Shown piece after piece: positions 47,401 through 56,166 of a stretch of DNA of 64,000 nt. Each line of letters begins with the position of its first letter. Positions within the stretch are counted from its first letter, which is position 1. Location: positions 682,001 through 746,000 of the forward strand of contig CAVRVW010000003.1 in NCBI GenBank assembly GCA_963724695.1. The letters are read 5' to 3'. Source of the DNA: CAVQFD01 sp963724695 (GTDB lineage Bacteria; Acidobacteriota; Vicinamibacteria; Vicinamibacterales; CAVVIG01). The notes below the pieces were generated by a model. It was not told where the DNA came from. It saw only the letters and a list, made by a program, of their open reading frames with translations, and did no database searches. The translations under genes and the position numbers were made by a program.

Positions 47401-47656
47401 TCATCCGAAACACCGTACCGTGGCCGGGAGTGCCCCCTGTTTCGGTTGTGCCGTAGAAATTCCCGTCGGTGGCCTGAATGAGGCTGGTGGGTTCGGCCGG
47501 GTTCGAATGGCCCGTGAACGCGTGCAGGAACTCCACCGGGGCTTGCGCGTGCACGCGCCCCGGGGCCACGATGACTACTGCGGCGAAGAGCACCAACGCA
47601 CCGAAACGAGGTCTCTGCCGGTCTGCCCGAAGCATTCGGGTTCTATTGGACCACAT
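44420..47656 (-). CDS. Giant secreted GloVer-repeat / FnIII / FG-GAP protein
   Basis: A 1078-residue exported protein in three parts. After a signal peptide (FAAVVIVAPGRVHAQ) about 14 GloVer-type repeats (TIGR03803-like) fill residues 40-700, each with a core such as QATDGNFYGTTETGG plus a GTVFRMT strand, suggesting a beta-propeller or solenoid. A fibronectin III-like domain follows (about 705-790, GVTLRWSPVAGATSYTVRRI). Last come six tandem 47-residue FG-GAP/VCBS units, each with a Ca-binding DYDGDG loop (for example DYDGDGQADIAVYR and GEWF). There is no anchor at the C-terminus. The role is probably adhesion or extracellular matrix. The frame is intact over 3.2 kb. Confidence 0.88.
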   Translation of the reverse strand: MWSNRTRMLRADRQRPRFGALVLFAAVVIVAPGRVHAQAPVEFLHAFTGHSNPAEPTSLIQATDGNFYGTTETGGTPGHGTVFRMTPGGDVVVIHEFDGSQGAAPGSLIQANDGNLYGTAADVIFTMTLEGTSFRAFPAAATMLVQGRDGNLYGTAPGSFVDRGGIFRMTLGGVVTVLHSFAGGAGGRHPFFLVQAADGHFYGLTRGGPSAWATLFRMTANGTLTTLNTFGYNGDAYWPRGLTQAADGTFYLAVVDAGPRTGSIYKFAPGFGLTTLHGFGHGDDGSSPLSLAQGADGAIYGITGGGGALGQGTLFRLTSDGSFNVLHAFEEPSCCHATLIRAASGDLYGISPGSLGDNSGTVYKVGVDGTYSLVHRFNAGPGGANPAGPLFSSNDGYLYGTTSTGGNFDRGTAFRIAPSGAMTVLHAFAGGADGAYPIGDLIQASDGNFYGATTGTYYGPSRVFRMSPSGSVTTLHEFGAQQERVRSLVSGADGTLFGTTELSVFSLTLEGAFSELTLFDRNLDGALSRVVQASNGSLYGMTTGQSGRHATIFTMRPDGSGWHVIATLPTQADFEGPYDLGGLIQASDGYLYGIIPRGLGTSGATVLKVSLAGTVTALHNFAAQAWYPVRLVQGSDTNFYGVSYQTVVRIDLAGNTTTLHDFGSGLSGRGLVQGSDGMLYGTTFYGGPRGYDGTVFRLNPFTPLRPTLVTASAAGMTGVTLRWSPVAGATSYTVRRITPGGAAVVIASGITGLSFTDTTASLAAGASYVVVAVNLAGESLPSTLVSASRTPTMTTVRDYDGDGKADVTVYRASTSEWLTFRSTDQRSASVQWGAPALMDRPVGADYDGDGQADIAVYRETSGEWFILRSSSSALERFGWGAPSLGDIPIPGDYDGDGSADLAVFRGTTGEWLIRQSSSTSLLRLRWGAPSFGDLPVPADYDGDGQTDVAVYRTTTGEWFVRRSSDSSLLSASWGAPALSDVPVPADYDGDGRMDIAIYRGMTGGWFVSFAAGGTSQFAWGSPALADVPVPADYDGDGLADPAVFRASTGEWFIRQSSDLELVQLRWGAPQLGDSVTAY

Positions 47657-47661
47657 TCTCT

Positions 47662-47757
47662 GGGACGGGGTCGGGCAGGGCGGGCAGACGGAGGTCGGGT
47701 GGGTCGGGTGGTCAGGTGGGTCGGGAAGGTCGGGAAGGTCGGGTGGGTAGGGCGGAC
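47662..47757. repeat. G-rich GGTCGGG stutter repeat, copy 3
   Basis: G-rich on the plus strand. It begins six bases upstream of the GloVer protein start codon and ends 16 bases before the stop of the four-helix-bundle gene. Confidence 0.8.
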
Positions 47758-47772
47758 TCCATGAGGAAGTAG

Positions 47773-48126
47773 CTACAACGTTCTAAGCAGTCCTGCCAGC
47801 GGCGCCGCTACCTGGCGCACGTGCAGATTGAGCTGCGCGTAGAGTTCGTCGCTGATGTAACCCAGGCGCCTGGCGGCATGGAGGCCGTAGCCGACCTCCG
47901 CAAGGGACGCCTCGGCGAGATTCAGAAAACGGGCTTGATCCCTGGGCGTCCGACGGGCGACTCCTTCGGCAATGTTGGCGGGCACAGAGTACGCCGCCCT
48001 CCGGAGTTGACTCGACAGCTCGAAGCGCTCTTCCTGCGGAAAACGCTGTCGAACGAGGTGGTGCACCTCGATGAACAGATCATCCGCCCGTTGCCAGGCA
48101 ATCAGACTAGCGTGTTTCGGCGGCAT
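47773..48126 (-). CDS. S23-type four-helix-bundle protein
   Basis: A 117-residue helical protein of the TIGR02436/S23 family, first found in intervening sequences of 23S rRNA genes and related to the Avd accessory proteins of diversity-generating retroelements. Family blocks: LIAWQRADDLFIEVHHLV, RFELSSQLRRAAYSVPANIA and EGVARRTPRDQARFLNLAEASLAEV, ending in a last helix (YAQLNLHVRQVAAPLAGLLR). The ATG at 48126 fits the family start. An in-frame extension to 48171 is mostly repeat-derived. The gene is flanked by G-rich repeats in inverted orientation. Function is not established. Confidence 0.85.
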   Translation of the reverse strand: MPPKHASLIAWQRADDLFIEVHHLVRQRFPQEERFELSSQLRRAAYSVPANIAEGVARRTPRDQARFLNLAEASLAEVGYGLHAARRLGYISDELYAQLNLHVRQVAAPLAGLLRTL

Positions 48127-48154
48127 CCCGTCATCCAAAGCAACGGCCGCGCCA

Positions 48155-48252
48155 ACCCGCCTGACCCTCACGACCTACCCGACCTACCCGACCCATCCAC
48201 GACCTACCTGACCTCGACCCCTGACCCGCCTGACCTACCTGACCCGCCCGAC

Positions 48253-48263
<11 letters not shown>
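48155..48263. repeat. GGTCGGG stutter repeat, copy 4 (inverted)
   Basis: C-rich on the plus strand (CGACCTACCCGACCTACC-type units), the inverse of copy 3. It lies between the upstream edge of the four-helix-bundle gene and the stop of the UDP-glucuronate decarboxylase gene, whose TAG at 48253-48255 is inside the repeat. Confidence 0.85.
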
Positions 48264-49188
<925 letters not shown>

Positions 49189-49234
49189 GGATGTCTTCTG
49201 GCTTTCCGTGGGTGTAACGCGGCAGCGCCGCGGG

Positions 49235-50671
49235 TTAGTAGGCGTGCTTGTGGAAGAACCCGCGCAGGAGCGTGAGCCACATGATCTTCAGGTCCAGGCG
49301 CACAGACCAGTTCTCGATGTAGTACAGGTCGTACTCGATGCGCTTCTCGAGCGGAGTGTTGCCCCGCCAGCCGTTGACTTGCGCCCAGCCGGTCAATCCG
49401 GCCTTGACCTTGTGCCGCAGCATGTACTGCGGGATCCGGTGCTTGAACTGCTGCACGAAGTGCGGCCGTTCGGGTCGCGGGCCGACGATGGACATGTCGC
49501 CGCGGAGGACGTTCCAGAGCTGGGGCATCTCGTCGAGGTTCGAGCGGCGGAGGAACCGGCCGAAGGGCGTCACCCGCGGGTCGTCTTCCCTCGCCCAGAT
49601 CGGGCCGGTCTCGCGCTCGGCGTCGTTGAACATCGAGCGGAACTTGACGATCGTGAACGACTTGCCGTCCAGCCCCATGCGTTCCTGGCGGTAGAACACC
49701 GAGCCGCGCGAGGTCAGCCGGACCGCCAGCGCGACGAGGCCGAGGGGCACGGCGAGCACGGTGAGCGCTGACGCCGAAATGACGATGTCGATGGCGCGCT
49801 TGAAGGCGCTGTTGACACCCTGCAGCGGCACGTCGTTGATGTTGATGACCGGGACCCCGTCGAGGTCCTCGAGGCGCGCACGCAGCGCGATCACCTGCAG
49901 CAGGTCCGGCACCACCTTGACGTCGACCATCTCGCGGCTGGTGCTCTCGATGAGGGCGAGCATGCGGACGTGCTGCTCGGGCGGCAGCGCGACGTAGAGG
50001 TGGTCGATGGCCTCTCTGGCGGTGATCTCCGCCGCCTCCTCGAGCGTGCCGAGCAGCGGCAGCCCCCGGTAGCCCAGGTGGTCGCCGTTCGCCCGATCGT
50101 CGACGAAGCCGACGATCTGGTAGCCGAGCTCGCGGTGCTCCAGGATCTTGTCGGCGACGAGCCGGCCGAGGTCGCCCGATCCCGCGACGAGTATCCGCTT
50201 CAGGCCGATGCCCGCGCGCCACCGCCGCTCGAGCACCTCGCGCATGAGCTCGCGGGAGGAGAAGGTCAGTGCGACGTTCAGGACGAGGAAGATCGCCCAC
50301 ACGGGCTGGGAGACCTCGAAGGCGCCAATGTCGCGCTGCGCTGGCGTGGCAAAGTACGTCTGCACGTACAGCGTGGCCATGACGCCGAAGAGCACCGTGA
50401 GGATGCTCCCGACGAATACGGCGAAGAAGTCGTCCACGCGCGAGCGTCCGCGCCGCAGGCGATACAGGCCCTGCAGGTGGAACCCCAGCGGCACGAGGGC
50501 GACGATGAAGGGCAGGACGTTGACGTACTGCCAGAAGGGCGGCAGCCCCTTGGTGACCGGAATGACGCCGATGTTGAACCGAATCGCGTAGGCGATGAGG
50601 AACGCGCACGCGCCGAGGAGCGCGTCCGAGATGAGGTGGAAGGCGACGAGCAGGCGGTTGTGTCTTACCAT
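49235..50671 (-). CDS. Undecaprenyl-phosphate sugar phosphotransferase (WcaJ-type)
   Basis: A 478-residue enzyme that transfers a sugar-1-phosphate onto undecaprenyl phosphate and so primes exopolysaccharide synthesis. The N-terminal half has four or five membrane helices (ISDALLGACAFLIAYAIRF and on), then a CoA-binding-like Rossmann domain (ILVAGSGDLGRLVADKIL). The C-terminal bacterial sugar transferase domain has a membrane re-entrant helix (IDIVISASALTVLAVPLGLV), KFRSMFNDAE, the SNLDEMPQLWNVLRGDMSIV block with the DE pair, and GPRPERPHF. The start overlaps the stop of the upstream glycosyltransferase by seven bases. Glucose or galactose is the likely first sugar. Confidence 0.92.
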   Translation of the reverse strand: MVRHNRLLVAFHLISDALLGACAFLIAYAIRFNIGVIPVTKGLPPFWQYVNVLPFIVALVPLGFHLQGLYRLRRGRSRVDDFFAVFVGSILTVLFGVMATLYVQTYFATPAQRDIGAFEVSQPVWAIFLVLNVALTFSSRELMREVLERRWRAGIGLKRILVAGSGDLGRLVADKILEHRELGYQIVGFVDDRANGDHLGYRGLPLLGTLEEAAEITAREAIDHLYVALPPEQHVRMLALIESTSREMVDVKVVPDLLQVIALRARLEDLDGVPVININDVPLQGVNSAFKRAIDIVISASALTVLAVPLGLVALAVRLTSRGSVFYRQERMGLDGKSFTIVKFRSMFNDAERETGPIWAREDDPRVTPFGRFLRRSNLDEMPQLWNVLRGDMSIVGPRPERPHFVQQFKHRIPQYMLRHKVKAGLTGWAQVNGWRGNTPLEKRIEYDLYYIENWSVRLDLKIMWLTLLRGFFHKHAY

Positions 50672-51771
50672 CGCGTCTGGGTCGCCTGCATGGTATCGGA
50701 GACGAGGGCTTCGATTTCGTCGCCGAATCGCTCGCGGCCGAACCGTTCGGCGTGGCGCCTGATGGCGCCGCGGTCGAACCGGTGGGCCATTGCGCGGCTC
50801 ACGGCATCGCCGAACGCCGCGGCGCCCGGTTCGCCGGCCAGGAGGCCCGTCTCGCCGTCCACGACCGTCTCGAGCGCGCCGCCTTTTCCGAGCGCGACCA
50901 CGGGCCGCCCGCACGCCTGTGCCTCGAGCGGCACGATCCCGAAGTCTTCTTCGCCCGGGAGCAGCACGACCGCCGCCCTCCGGTACAGGTCCCGGATGGC
51001 TTCGTCCGGCACCCGGCCCAGGAAGCGGGTCTCTCCGGTGGCGGCCTGCTCGAGGTTCGAGCGATCGGGCCCGTCCCCGACGATCAGCAGCGGCACCTTG
51101 GCATTCGCGCACGCCTCGATGGCCACGTCGATTCGCTTGTAGGGAACGAGCGCAGACACCACGAGGGCAAAGCCCTCGGAGGGCGTCTCGTCCGGCCGGA
51201 AGAAGGTAGTGTCGACGGGTGGATACACGACGCTAGCCTCGCGATTATAGTATCGGCCGATCCTCCCCGCAACATGATGAGAGATAGCGACATAGCGGTC
51301 CACGCGATCCGCCGTCCGGCGGTCCCACTCGGCCAGCCGGGCCATCACGGGGCGCATCAGCGCCGTGCCAGCCGCGCCAAGCCGCTCCGGACCGAAGTAC
51401 GCCTCGAATTGATCCCAGGCGTACCGCATCGGCGTGAAGCAATAGCAGAGATGGCGCCCGTGAGCCGGGTGGATCACGGACTTCACGGCGCAGTGGCTGG
51501 AGCTCAACACCAGGTCATACGCGTCGAAGTTCCAACGCTCGACCGCGGTGGGAAACAACGGGAGGTAGTGCCTCCAGAACCGGCCGGCCAGCGGGAGGCG
51601 CTGCACGAACGATGGATGGATTCTGTGCCGTTCGATCTCCGGCGAGACGGATCCCGGAACATGCACCAACGTGAACAGGTCGGCGTCGGGAAACCGTTCG
51701 CAGATGACTTCGAGCGCTTTTTCGCCGCCGCGCATGCCGGTCAGCCAGTCGTGGACGAGCGCGACCCTCAT
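50665..51771 (-). CDS. Glycosyltransferase family 4 protein
   Basis: A 368-residue GT-B retaining glycosyltransferase. N-terminal acceptor domain: VALVHDWLTGMRGGEKALEV. C-terminal donor domain: FALVVSALVPYKRIDVAIEA, PLLIVGDGPDRSNLEQ and the EX7E motif in LPGEEDFGIVPLEAQACGRP. CYCFTPMRYAWDQFEAYFG is typical of mannosyl- or related transferases in EPS loci. The gene joins its upstream neighbour through a four-base ATGA overlap and its downstream neighbour through seven bases. The donor is unknown. Confidence 0.9.
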   Translation of the reverse strand: MRVALVHDWLTGMRGGEKALEVICERFPDADLFTLVHVPGSVSPEIERHRIHPSFVQRLPLAGRFWRHYLPLFPTAVERWNFDAYDLVLSSSHCAVKSVIHPAHGRHLCYCFTPMRYAWDQFEAYFGPERLGAAGTALMRPVMARLAEWDRRTADRVDRYVAISHHVAGRIGRYYNREASVVYPPVDTTFFRPDETPSEGFALVVSALVPYKRIDVAIEACANAKVPLLIVGDGPDRSNLEQAATGETRFLGRVPDEAIRDLYRRAAVVLLPGEEDFGIVPLEAQACGRPVVALGKGGALETVVDGETGLLAGEPGAAAFGDAVSRAMAHRFDRGAIRRHAERFGRERFGDEIEALVSDTMQATQTRW

Positions 51772-52898
51772 CGCGCTGCGCCCTCGTGCTCCCGTCCGAT
51801 GACCTCGTAGATTCCGCGCACGCGCCGCGCGGATTCCTCCCAGGAAAAGAGCCGCGCCCGCGCCAATCCCTTCCGCCGGAGATCGGCCTGCAGCGACGGA
51901 TCGCTCAAGACGCGGAACATGCCGTCGGCGAGGGCTGCCGGGTCGTAGGGATCGACGAGAACCGCGGCGTCGCCCACGACCTCTGGCAGCGACGACAGGT
52001 TCGAGGTGACCACGGGTGTGCCGCTCGCCATGGCCTCGAGAGGCGGCAACCCGAAACCCTCGTAGAGGGAAGGGAACACGAAGAGCCCGGCGAGCCGGTA
52101 CATGACGGCGAGCGTCTCCTCCGGGAGATACCCGAGGAACCTGACGTACTTGTGGAGCTGATGTTTGTGGACGGCCCGCCTGAGCGCGGCGTACTTGGAA
52201 ATGTCATCGCCGATCATCACGAGCTTCAGGTCTTCCAGCCCGCGCTGCCGCACCAGGTTGAAGGCCTCGATGAGGCGTTCGAGGTTCTTGTGCGGCTTGA
52301 CCGTGCCGGCGTACAGCACGAACCTGTCCTGCAGCTGGTATCGCTCGCGCACCCGGACGACGTCTTCTTCCAGCGGCTCGACTCCGAACCGTTCGTCGTA
52401 CGCGTTGTAAATCACATCGATCTTCGACGGGTCAGCATCCACGAACCGCAGGATGTCGCGCTTCGAGCTCTCCGACACCGTGAGCACGCGTGTGGCCCGG
52501 CGGGCCGCCATCTCGATCGACGCGCGCGCGTAGCCATGGGCCATCCAATTGGGAAGGTATTGCGGGAACATCAAGTGGATGCAGTCGTGAATGGTCACCA
52601 CCGACGGGCAGCGCACGAGCGGCGGGAGCACGTAGTGCGGCGCGTGGAACAGCGTGACGCGCTCGCGCTTGAGCGCAAGCGGCACCCGCCACTGTTCGGC
52701 GACCGAGTAGTTGCCCGCCGTCTCCGCCACCGGCCTGAAGTTCGGTCCGAGCGCGGCGATGCCGGCCGCATCGACCGGGCGGCAGAGCAGGACGTACTCC
52801 GTGCCGGGGTCGATGCGCGCCAGCTGGCGGACCAGATTGCGGATGTAGGTCCCGATGCCGAAGTCGTGCAGCTTTCGCGCGTCGATGCCGATGCGCAC
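51768..52898 (-). CDS. Glycosyltransferase family 4 protein
   Basis: A 376-residue GT-B glycosyltransferase. It opens MRIGIDARKLHDFGIGTYIR and has the acceptor-side HAPHYVLPPLVRCPSVVTIH and the donor-side LYAGTVKPHKNLERLIEAFN. The EX7E catalytic motif lies in FPSLYEGFGLPPLEAMASGT. It resembles mannosyl/rhamnosyl transferases that build repeat units. It overlaps the next glycosyltransferase by ATGA and starts four bases after the protease gene. Confidence 0.9.
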   Translation of the reverse strand: MRIGIDARKLHDFGIGTYIRNLVRQLARIDPGTEYVLLCRPVDAAGIAALGPNFRPVAETAGNYSVAEQWRVPLALKRERVTLFHAPHYVLPPLVRCPSVVTIHDCIHLMFPQYLPNWMAHGYARASIEMAARRATRVLTVSESSKRDILRFVDADPSKIDVIYNAYDERFGVEPLEEDVVRVRERYQLQDRFVLYAGTVKPHKNLERLIEAFNLVRQRGLEDLKLVMIGDDISKYAALRRAVHKHQLHKYVRFLGYLPEETLAVMYRLAGLFVFPSLYEGFGLPPLEAMASGTPVVTSNLSSLPEVVGDAAVLVDPYDPAALADGMFRVLSDPSLQADLRRKGLARARLFSWEESARRVRGIYEVIGREHEGAAR

Positions 52899-52901
52899 GC
52901 G

Positions 52902-54269
52902 CTACCGTTCCCAGCCGGGGTAATCCAGGCGATGCGAACGCCTGGCCTCGCGCCGAACTCCGGGATAGACGCCGGCCAGGCGCGCGGCCTCTTCCGCCTT
53001 CACCACGGCGTCGCCCACCATCACGGCATATTGCCGGAGATCGGAGTAGAACGCCGTGCAACCCGGGGCCACGGCGCCGGGAAGTCCCTTTGGTTCGTAG
53101 AGCACGAACCACTCACGGTCGAACCCGCCGGGCAGCGCCTGGCTGTAGCACGAGGCCCGGAAACGCGTCCAGTTGTCGTCGATCGCCTGCGCGCGCTGGG
53201 CGGCCGCAGCAATCGCGTCCCGATAGGCGCGCGTGCCTTCGGTTCGTGCCCGGTCCGACGCCGTCGGGACCGCCGGCGAGAGGCCTTGCACTTCGGTGCT
53301 CCGCGGTGCGTCAGGCGCCGCCGCGGGCGCGGGGCGGCCGTCGAGCAGTCCCCTCGCATGATCGGCCGCGACCGCGAAGTTCAGCCCCTGCCGTTCCGCA
53401 TAGCCCATCGTCGTGATGCCGATCGCCTGTCCGTCACGATTGAGCAGCGGGCCGCCGCTGTTGCCCGGGTTGACCGCGGCGTCGGTCTGGACGAGCGTCG
53501 CGCCGCCGCTCTCGCGCAAGCCGCTGACGATGCCACGCGTCACAGTGTTCTGGAGGGTACCGAGCGCCGAACCGATGGCAATCACTTCCTGGCCGGCGCG
53601 AACGCTCGAGGCCGGCGCGAGCACCAGGAACGGCTGGCTGGCATCCGCGGGCGTCAACTTGAGGACCGCAAGATCGAACTGCGGCGCCCGTCGCTCGACC
53701 CGGGCCGTCGACGATGCGCCGCCGAGCCGCTTGATGGTCACCACGCTGGCGTTGCCGACGACGTGCACGTTGGTGAGCAGTGTGTCGGCCGCCACGAAGA
53801 AGGCGCTGCCTCGGCCCTCGGCGGTCTCGACGAGCACGACGGCCGGCAGGGCGCGGGCCACGACCTCTTCGAGCGAGGCCACCGCCATCGGAGTCGCGAC
53901 GGGCGGCTCCACCCTCGCGCCTGAGGCCGGCGCACTCTCCCGGGGAGGCTCCGCCGGCGCCGGCGAAGTCACGATTGGCGTGCCGAGGGCCTCCCGCGTG
54001 GCCGGAGCGACGGCAGCGACCGGGCCCTCGCGCAGCGCGGGCTCAGGCCGGTCGACCCACATGAACGCGAAGACGACCGCCGCACCTCCCAGCGCTGCGG
54101 CGACGACCGATCGCACCACCGAGCCTGACGCCGTCGGGAGCGCGGCACTCGTTTCCCCTCCGATCCCGGCGTCGGAGACGAGCGCCGCCCCGCAGCGGCA
54201 GACCCTCACCGTGCGCGGGGCCCGTCGGCCGCACTGTTCGCACACGCGCACTCCTGGCTGGTCTGGCAC
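52902..54269 (-). CDS. Zinc-ribbon, membrane-anchored trypsin-like serine protease
   Basis: A 455-residue protein of unusual build. The N-terminus is a small zinc ribbon (Cys10, Cys13, Cys24, Cys26) in the cytoplasm, then one membrane helix (about 50-72), a Pro/Ala linker, and an HtrA-like chymotrypsin-fold domain. The catalytic triad is His169 (LLTNVHVVG), Asp199 (QFDLAVLK) and Ser271 (NPGNSGGP). No PDZ domain follows; instead there is a 120-residue C-terminal domain with a Cys pair (RFRASCYSQ and APGCTAFY). It sits among glycosyltransferase genes with gaps of three or four bases, so it is co-expressed with them and may process or regulate an export component. This role is inference. Confidence 0.85.
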   Translation of the reverse strand: MPDQPGVRVCEQCGRRAPRTVRVCRCGAALVSDAGIGGETSAALPTASGSVVRSVVAAALGGAAVVFAFMWVDRPEPALREGPVAAVAPATREALGTPIVTSPAPAEPPRESAPASGARVEPPVATPMAVASLEEVVARALPAVVLVETAEGRGSAFFVAADTLLTNVHVVGNASVVTIKRLGGASSTARVERRAPQFDLAVLKLTPADASQPFLVLAPASSVRAGQEVIAIGSALGTLQNTVTRGIVSGLRESGGATLVQTDAAVNPGNSGGPLLNRDGQAIGITTMGYAERQGLNFAVAADHARGLLDGRPAPAAAPDAPRSTEVQGLSPAVPTASDRARTEGTRAYRDAIAAAAQRAQAIDDNWTRFRASCYSQALPGGFDREWFVLYEPKGLPGAVAPGCTAFYSDLRQYAVMVGDAVVKAEEAARLAGVYPGVRREARRSHRLDYPGWER

Positions 54270-54273
54270 GGTC

Positions 54274-55077
54274 CTATTGTAAGAAATGTCGGTAGAGGCG
54301 CAGCACCGGCGCGAGCACGGGATGGTGCTTTTCGTAGAACGCCAGGTGACTCCGCCGATAGGCGGCGCGAGTGGCTTCCGGGGCGCTGGCCGCCGAGGCG
54401 CCTCGCAGATGGACGATCTCGACGGCGGGTGTGTAGAGGATCGCGCGCCCGCGCGCCCTCAGCGCCGCACAGAAATCAACGTCCTCGGTGTACATGAAGT
54501 AGCGTTCGTCGAGGAGCCCGACCGCCTCCGCGTCGGCCCGCCGGACGAGGAGACACGCTCCGCTCACCCAATCGGGGCGGTGCTCGCGGCCGGTCATGGT
54601 CTCGACCTCGCACGATCCCCCCGGCGCGTGGGCCGCGTGGCGTCGCAGCAGCCGCCGTTGCCTGAGCTCGTTGAGCGGCGAGATCATCCGTCCGAACGAC
54701 AGCTCGACACGGCCTGCGCCGTCCACGAGCCGCGGGCCCACAGCCGCGACACCGGGATTCGCCCGCAGGGCAGCCACCAGGCCATCGATGGCGCCGGCCG
54801 GCACTTGGGTGTCGCTGTTCAACAGCAGGACGAACTCGGATGCCACGGCACGGATCCCGATGTTGTTGGCCGTCGCGAAGCCGCGATTCGCCTCCAGCAC
54901 GATGACCCGCACGGCGGGCCACGCACGTGCGGTGTCCACGCTGCCGTCGGTCGACAGGTTGTCGACCACGACGATGGCGTGCGGCGTGGCCGGGGGGTGA
55001 TCACGGAGCGACGCGAGGCAGCGCACCAGATGGTCGCGCGCGTTGTGGCTGACGATGACGATGGCGAGGTCGGTCAT
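54274..55077 (-). CDS. Glycosyltransferase family 2 protein
   Basis: A 267-residue GT-A inverting glycosyltransferase of the rhamnosyltransferase-like group. Nucleotide site: AIVIVSHNARDHLVRCLASL with VVVDNLSTDGS. The metal-binding DXD is LLLNSDTQVP. The acceptor/catalytic block is WVSGACLLVRRADAEAVGLL with DERYFMYTEDVDFC (the ED pair). No membrane helices. It overlaps the upstream GT4 by ATGA. Confidence 0.9.
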   Translation of the reverse strand: MTDLAIVIVSHNARDHLVRCLASLRDHPPATPHAIVVVDNLSTDGSVDTARAWPAVRVIVLEANRGFATANNIGIRAVASEFVLLLNSDTQVPAGAIDGLVAALRANPGVAAVGPRLVDGAGRVELSFGRMISPLNELRQRRLLRRHAAHAPGGSCEVETMTGREHRPDWVSGACLLVRRADAEAVGLLDERYFMYTEDVDFCAALRARGRAILYTPAVEIVHLRGASAASAPEATRAAYRRSHLAFYEKHHPVLAPVLRLYRHFLQ

Positions 55078-56150
55078 GCGCGCGAAACCCGCTCGATCAA
55101 CTGGAGCGTCTCTGCCGCGGCGCGTGGCCAGCTGTAGCGGCCGAGCACCGCCGGCGCCGCGGCCAGCAGCCGCTGTCGCGTCCCGACGTCGAACAACAGC
55201 AGCTCGAGCGCCGCCGTGACGGCGGAAATGTCATCGGCTGGCACGTAGAGCGCCGCGTCACCGCAGCTTTCCCTTGCCACAGGGGTGTCGAGCAGCACGG
55301 ATGGTACGCCGACGGAGAGCGCTTCGAGCGGCGTCAGGCCCAGCCCTTCGTACGCGGACAGGAACGCGAACGCACGCGCAGACCCATAGAGGGCGCCGAG
55401 CTCCGCATCCGGAAGCCACCGACACCAGCGAATCTGTCCGCTCAGGCCGGCGGCGTCGATCAACCCCGCCAGATCCTGGTGCGGTCGGCTTCGGTTGTCT
55501 CCCACGATGTCCAGGGAAACGTCCGGGTGGCGCCGAGCCAGCGGAGCGAATGCCCGAATCAAGTCGGGCACGTGGCGGCGGTTGAAGATCGAACCGGCGT
55601 ACAGCACGCGGGGAACCCCGTCCTGGCGCGACGCACCGGCAGGCGGCGTGATCCCTGGCGGCACGACCTGCACGTGAGGGGCCGCCAATCCGTAGGCGGC
55701 TTCCAGTTCGCTTGCGGTGAACCTGGAGATCGTCACGACGGCTCGCGCCGTGTGCGCGGCGCGGCTCGTGAGCCACCGCCGGCGCAGGCCCTCGCGCGGG
55801 CCGAACCACTCCGGGTGGACGGCGAACGACAGATCGTGGATGGCGACGACGGCCGGCACGTCGCTGCGGAGCGGTGTGGTGTAGCCAGGAGAGAAGAAGG
55901 CATCGAGGCGGTCGCGCTTCATCGCCGCAGGCAGCCGCACCTGCTCCCACCACGCGCCACCCGGCCCGGGGATCACGCGTGTGTCGACACGAGACGGGTC
56001 GAGCGTCGCCGTAATCGGCTGGTTGGTGTAGAGCACGAACTGATGGGGTGTGGCCGCGGCGCCGAGCCACTCCCCGAGCAGGCCGCCCAGATAGCGACCG
56101 ACCCCCGTCGGCTTGCCCCCGAGCTCGCGTGCATCGATCCCAATCCGCAT
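55074..56150 (-). CDS. Glycosyltransferase family 4 protein
   Basis: A 358-residue GT-B glycosyltransferase starting MRIGIDARELGGKPTGVGRY, close in style to the gene at 51768. Donor domain: VLYAGSIFNRRHVPDLIRAF, DIVGDNRSRPHQDL and the EX7E-type FLSAYEGLGLTPLEALSVG. The start at 56150 is chosen by homology of the MRIGIDAR N-terminus; the frame is open further upstream but that part does not look like protein. The four-base overlap with GT2 indicates coupling. Confidence 0.9.
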   Translation of the reverse strand: MRIGIDARELGGKPTGVGRYLGGLLGEWLGAAATPHQFVLYTNQPITATLDPSRVDTRVIPGPGGAWWEQVRLPAAMKRDRLDAFFSPGYTTPLRSDVPAVVAIHDLSFAVHPEWFGPREGLRRRWLTSRAAHTARAVVTISRFTASELEAAYGLAAPHVQVVPPGITPPAGASRQDGVPRVLYAGSIFNRRHVPDLIRAFAPLARRHPDVSLDIVGDNRSRPHQDLAGLIDAAGLSGQIRWCRWLPDAELGALYGSARAFAFLSAYEGLGLTPLEALSVGVPSVLLDTPVARESCGDAALYVPADDISAVTAALELLLFDVGTRQRLLAAAPAVLGRYSWPRAAAETLQLIERVSRA

Positions 56151-56166
56151 TGTCAGCTTGGCCGGC

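Noticed and set aside
47773..48126. The S23-type gene as part of a 23S rRNA intervening sequence or a diversity-generating retroelement
   Set aside because: No rRNA sequence, reverse transcriptase or variable-repeat pair is present in the window.
51786..53924. A 712-codon open frame on the plus strand
   Set aside because: It is the antisense of a GT4 gene and the serine protease, both with intact catalytic motifs. The product has no recognisable domain.
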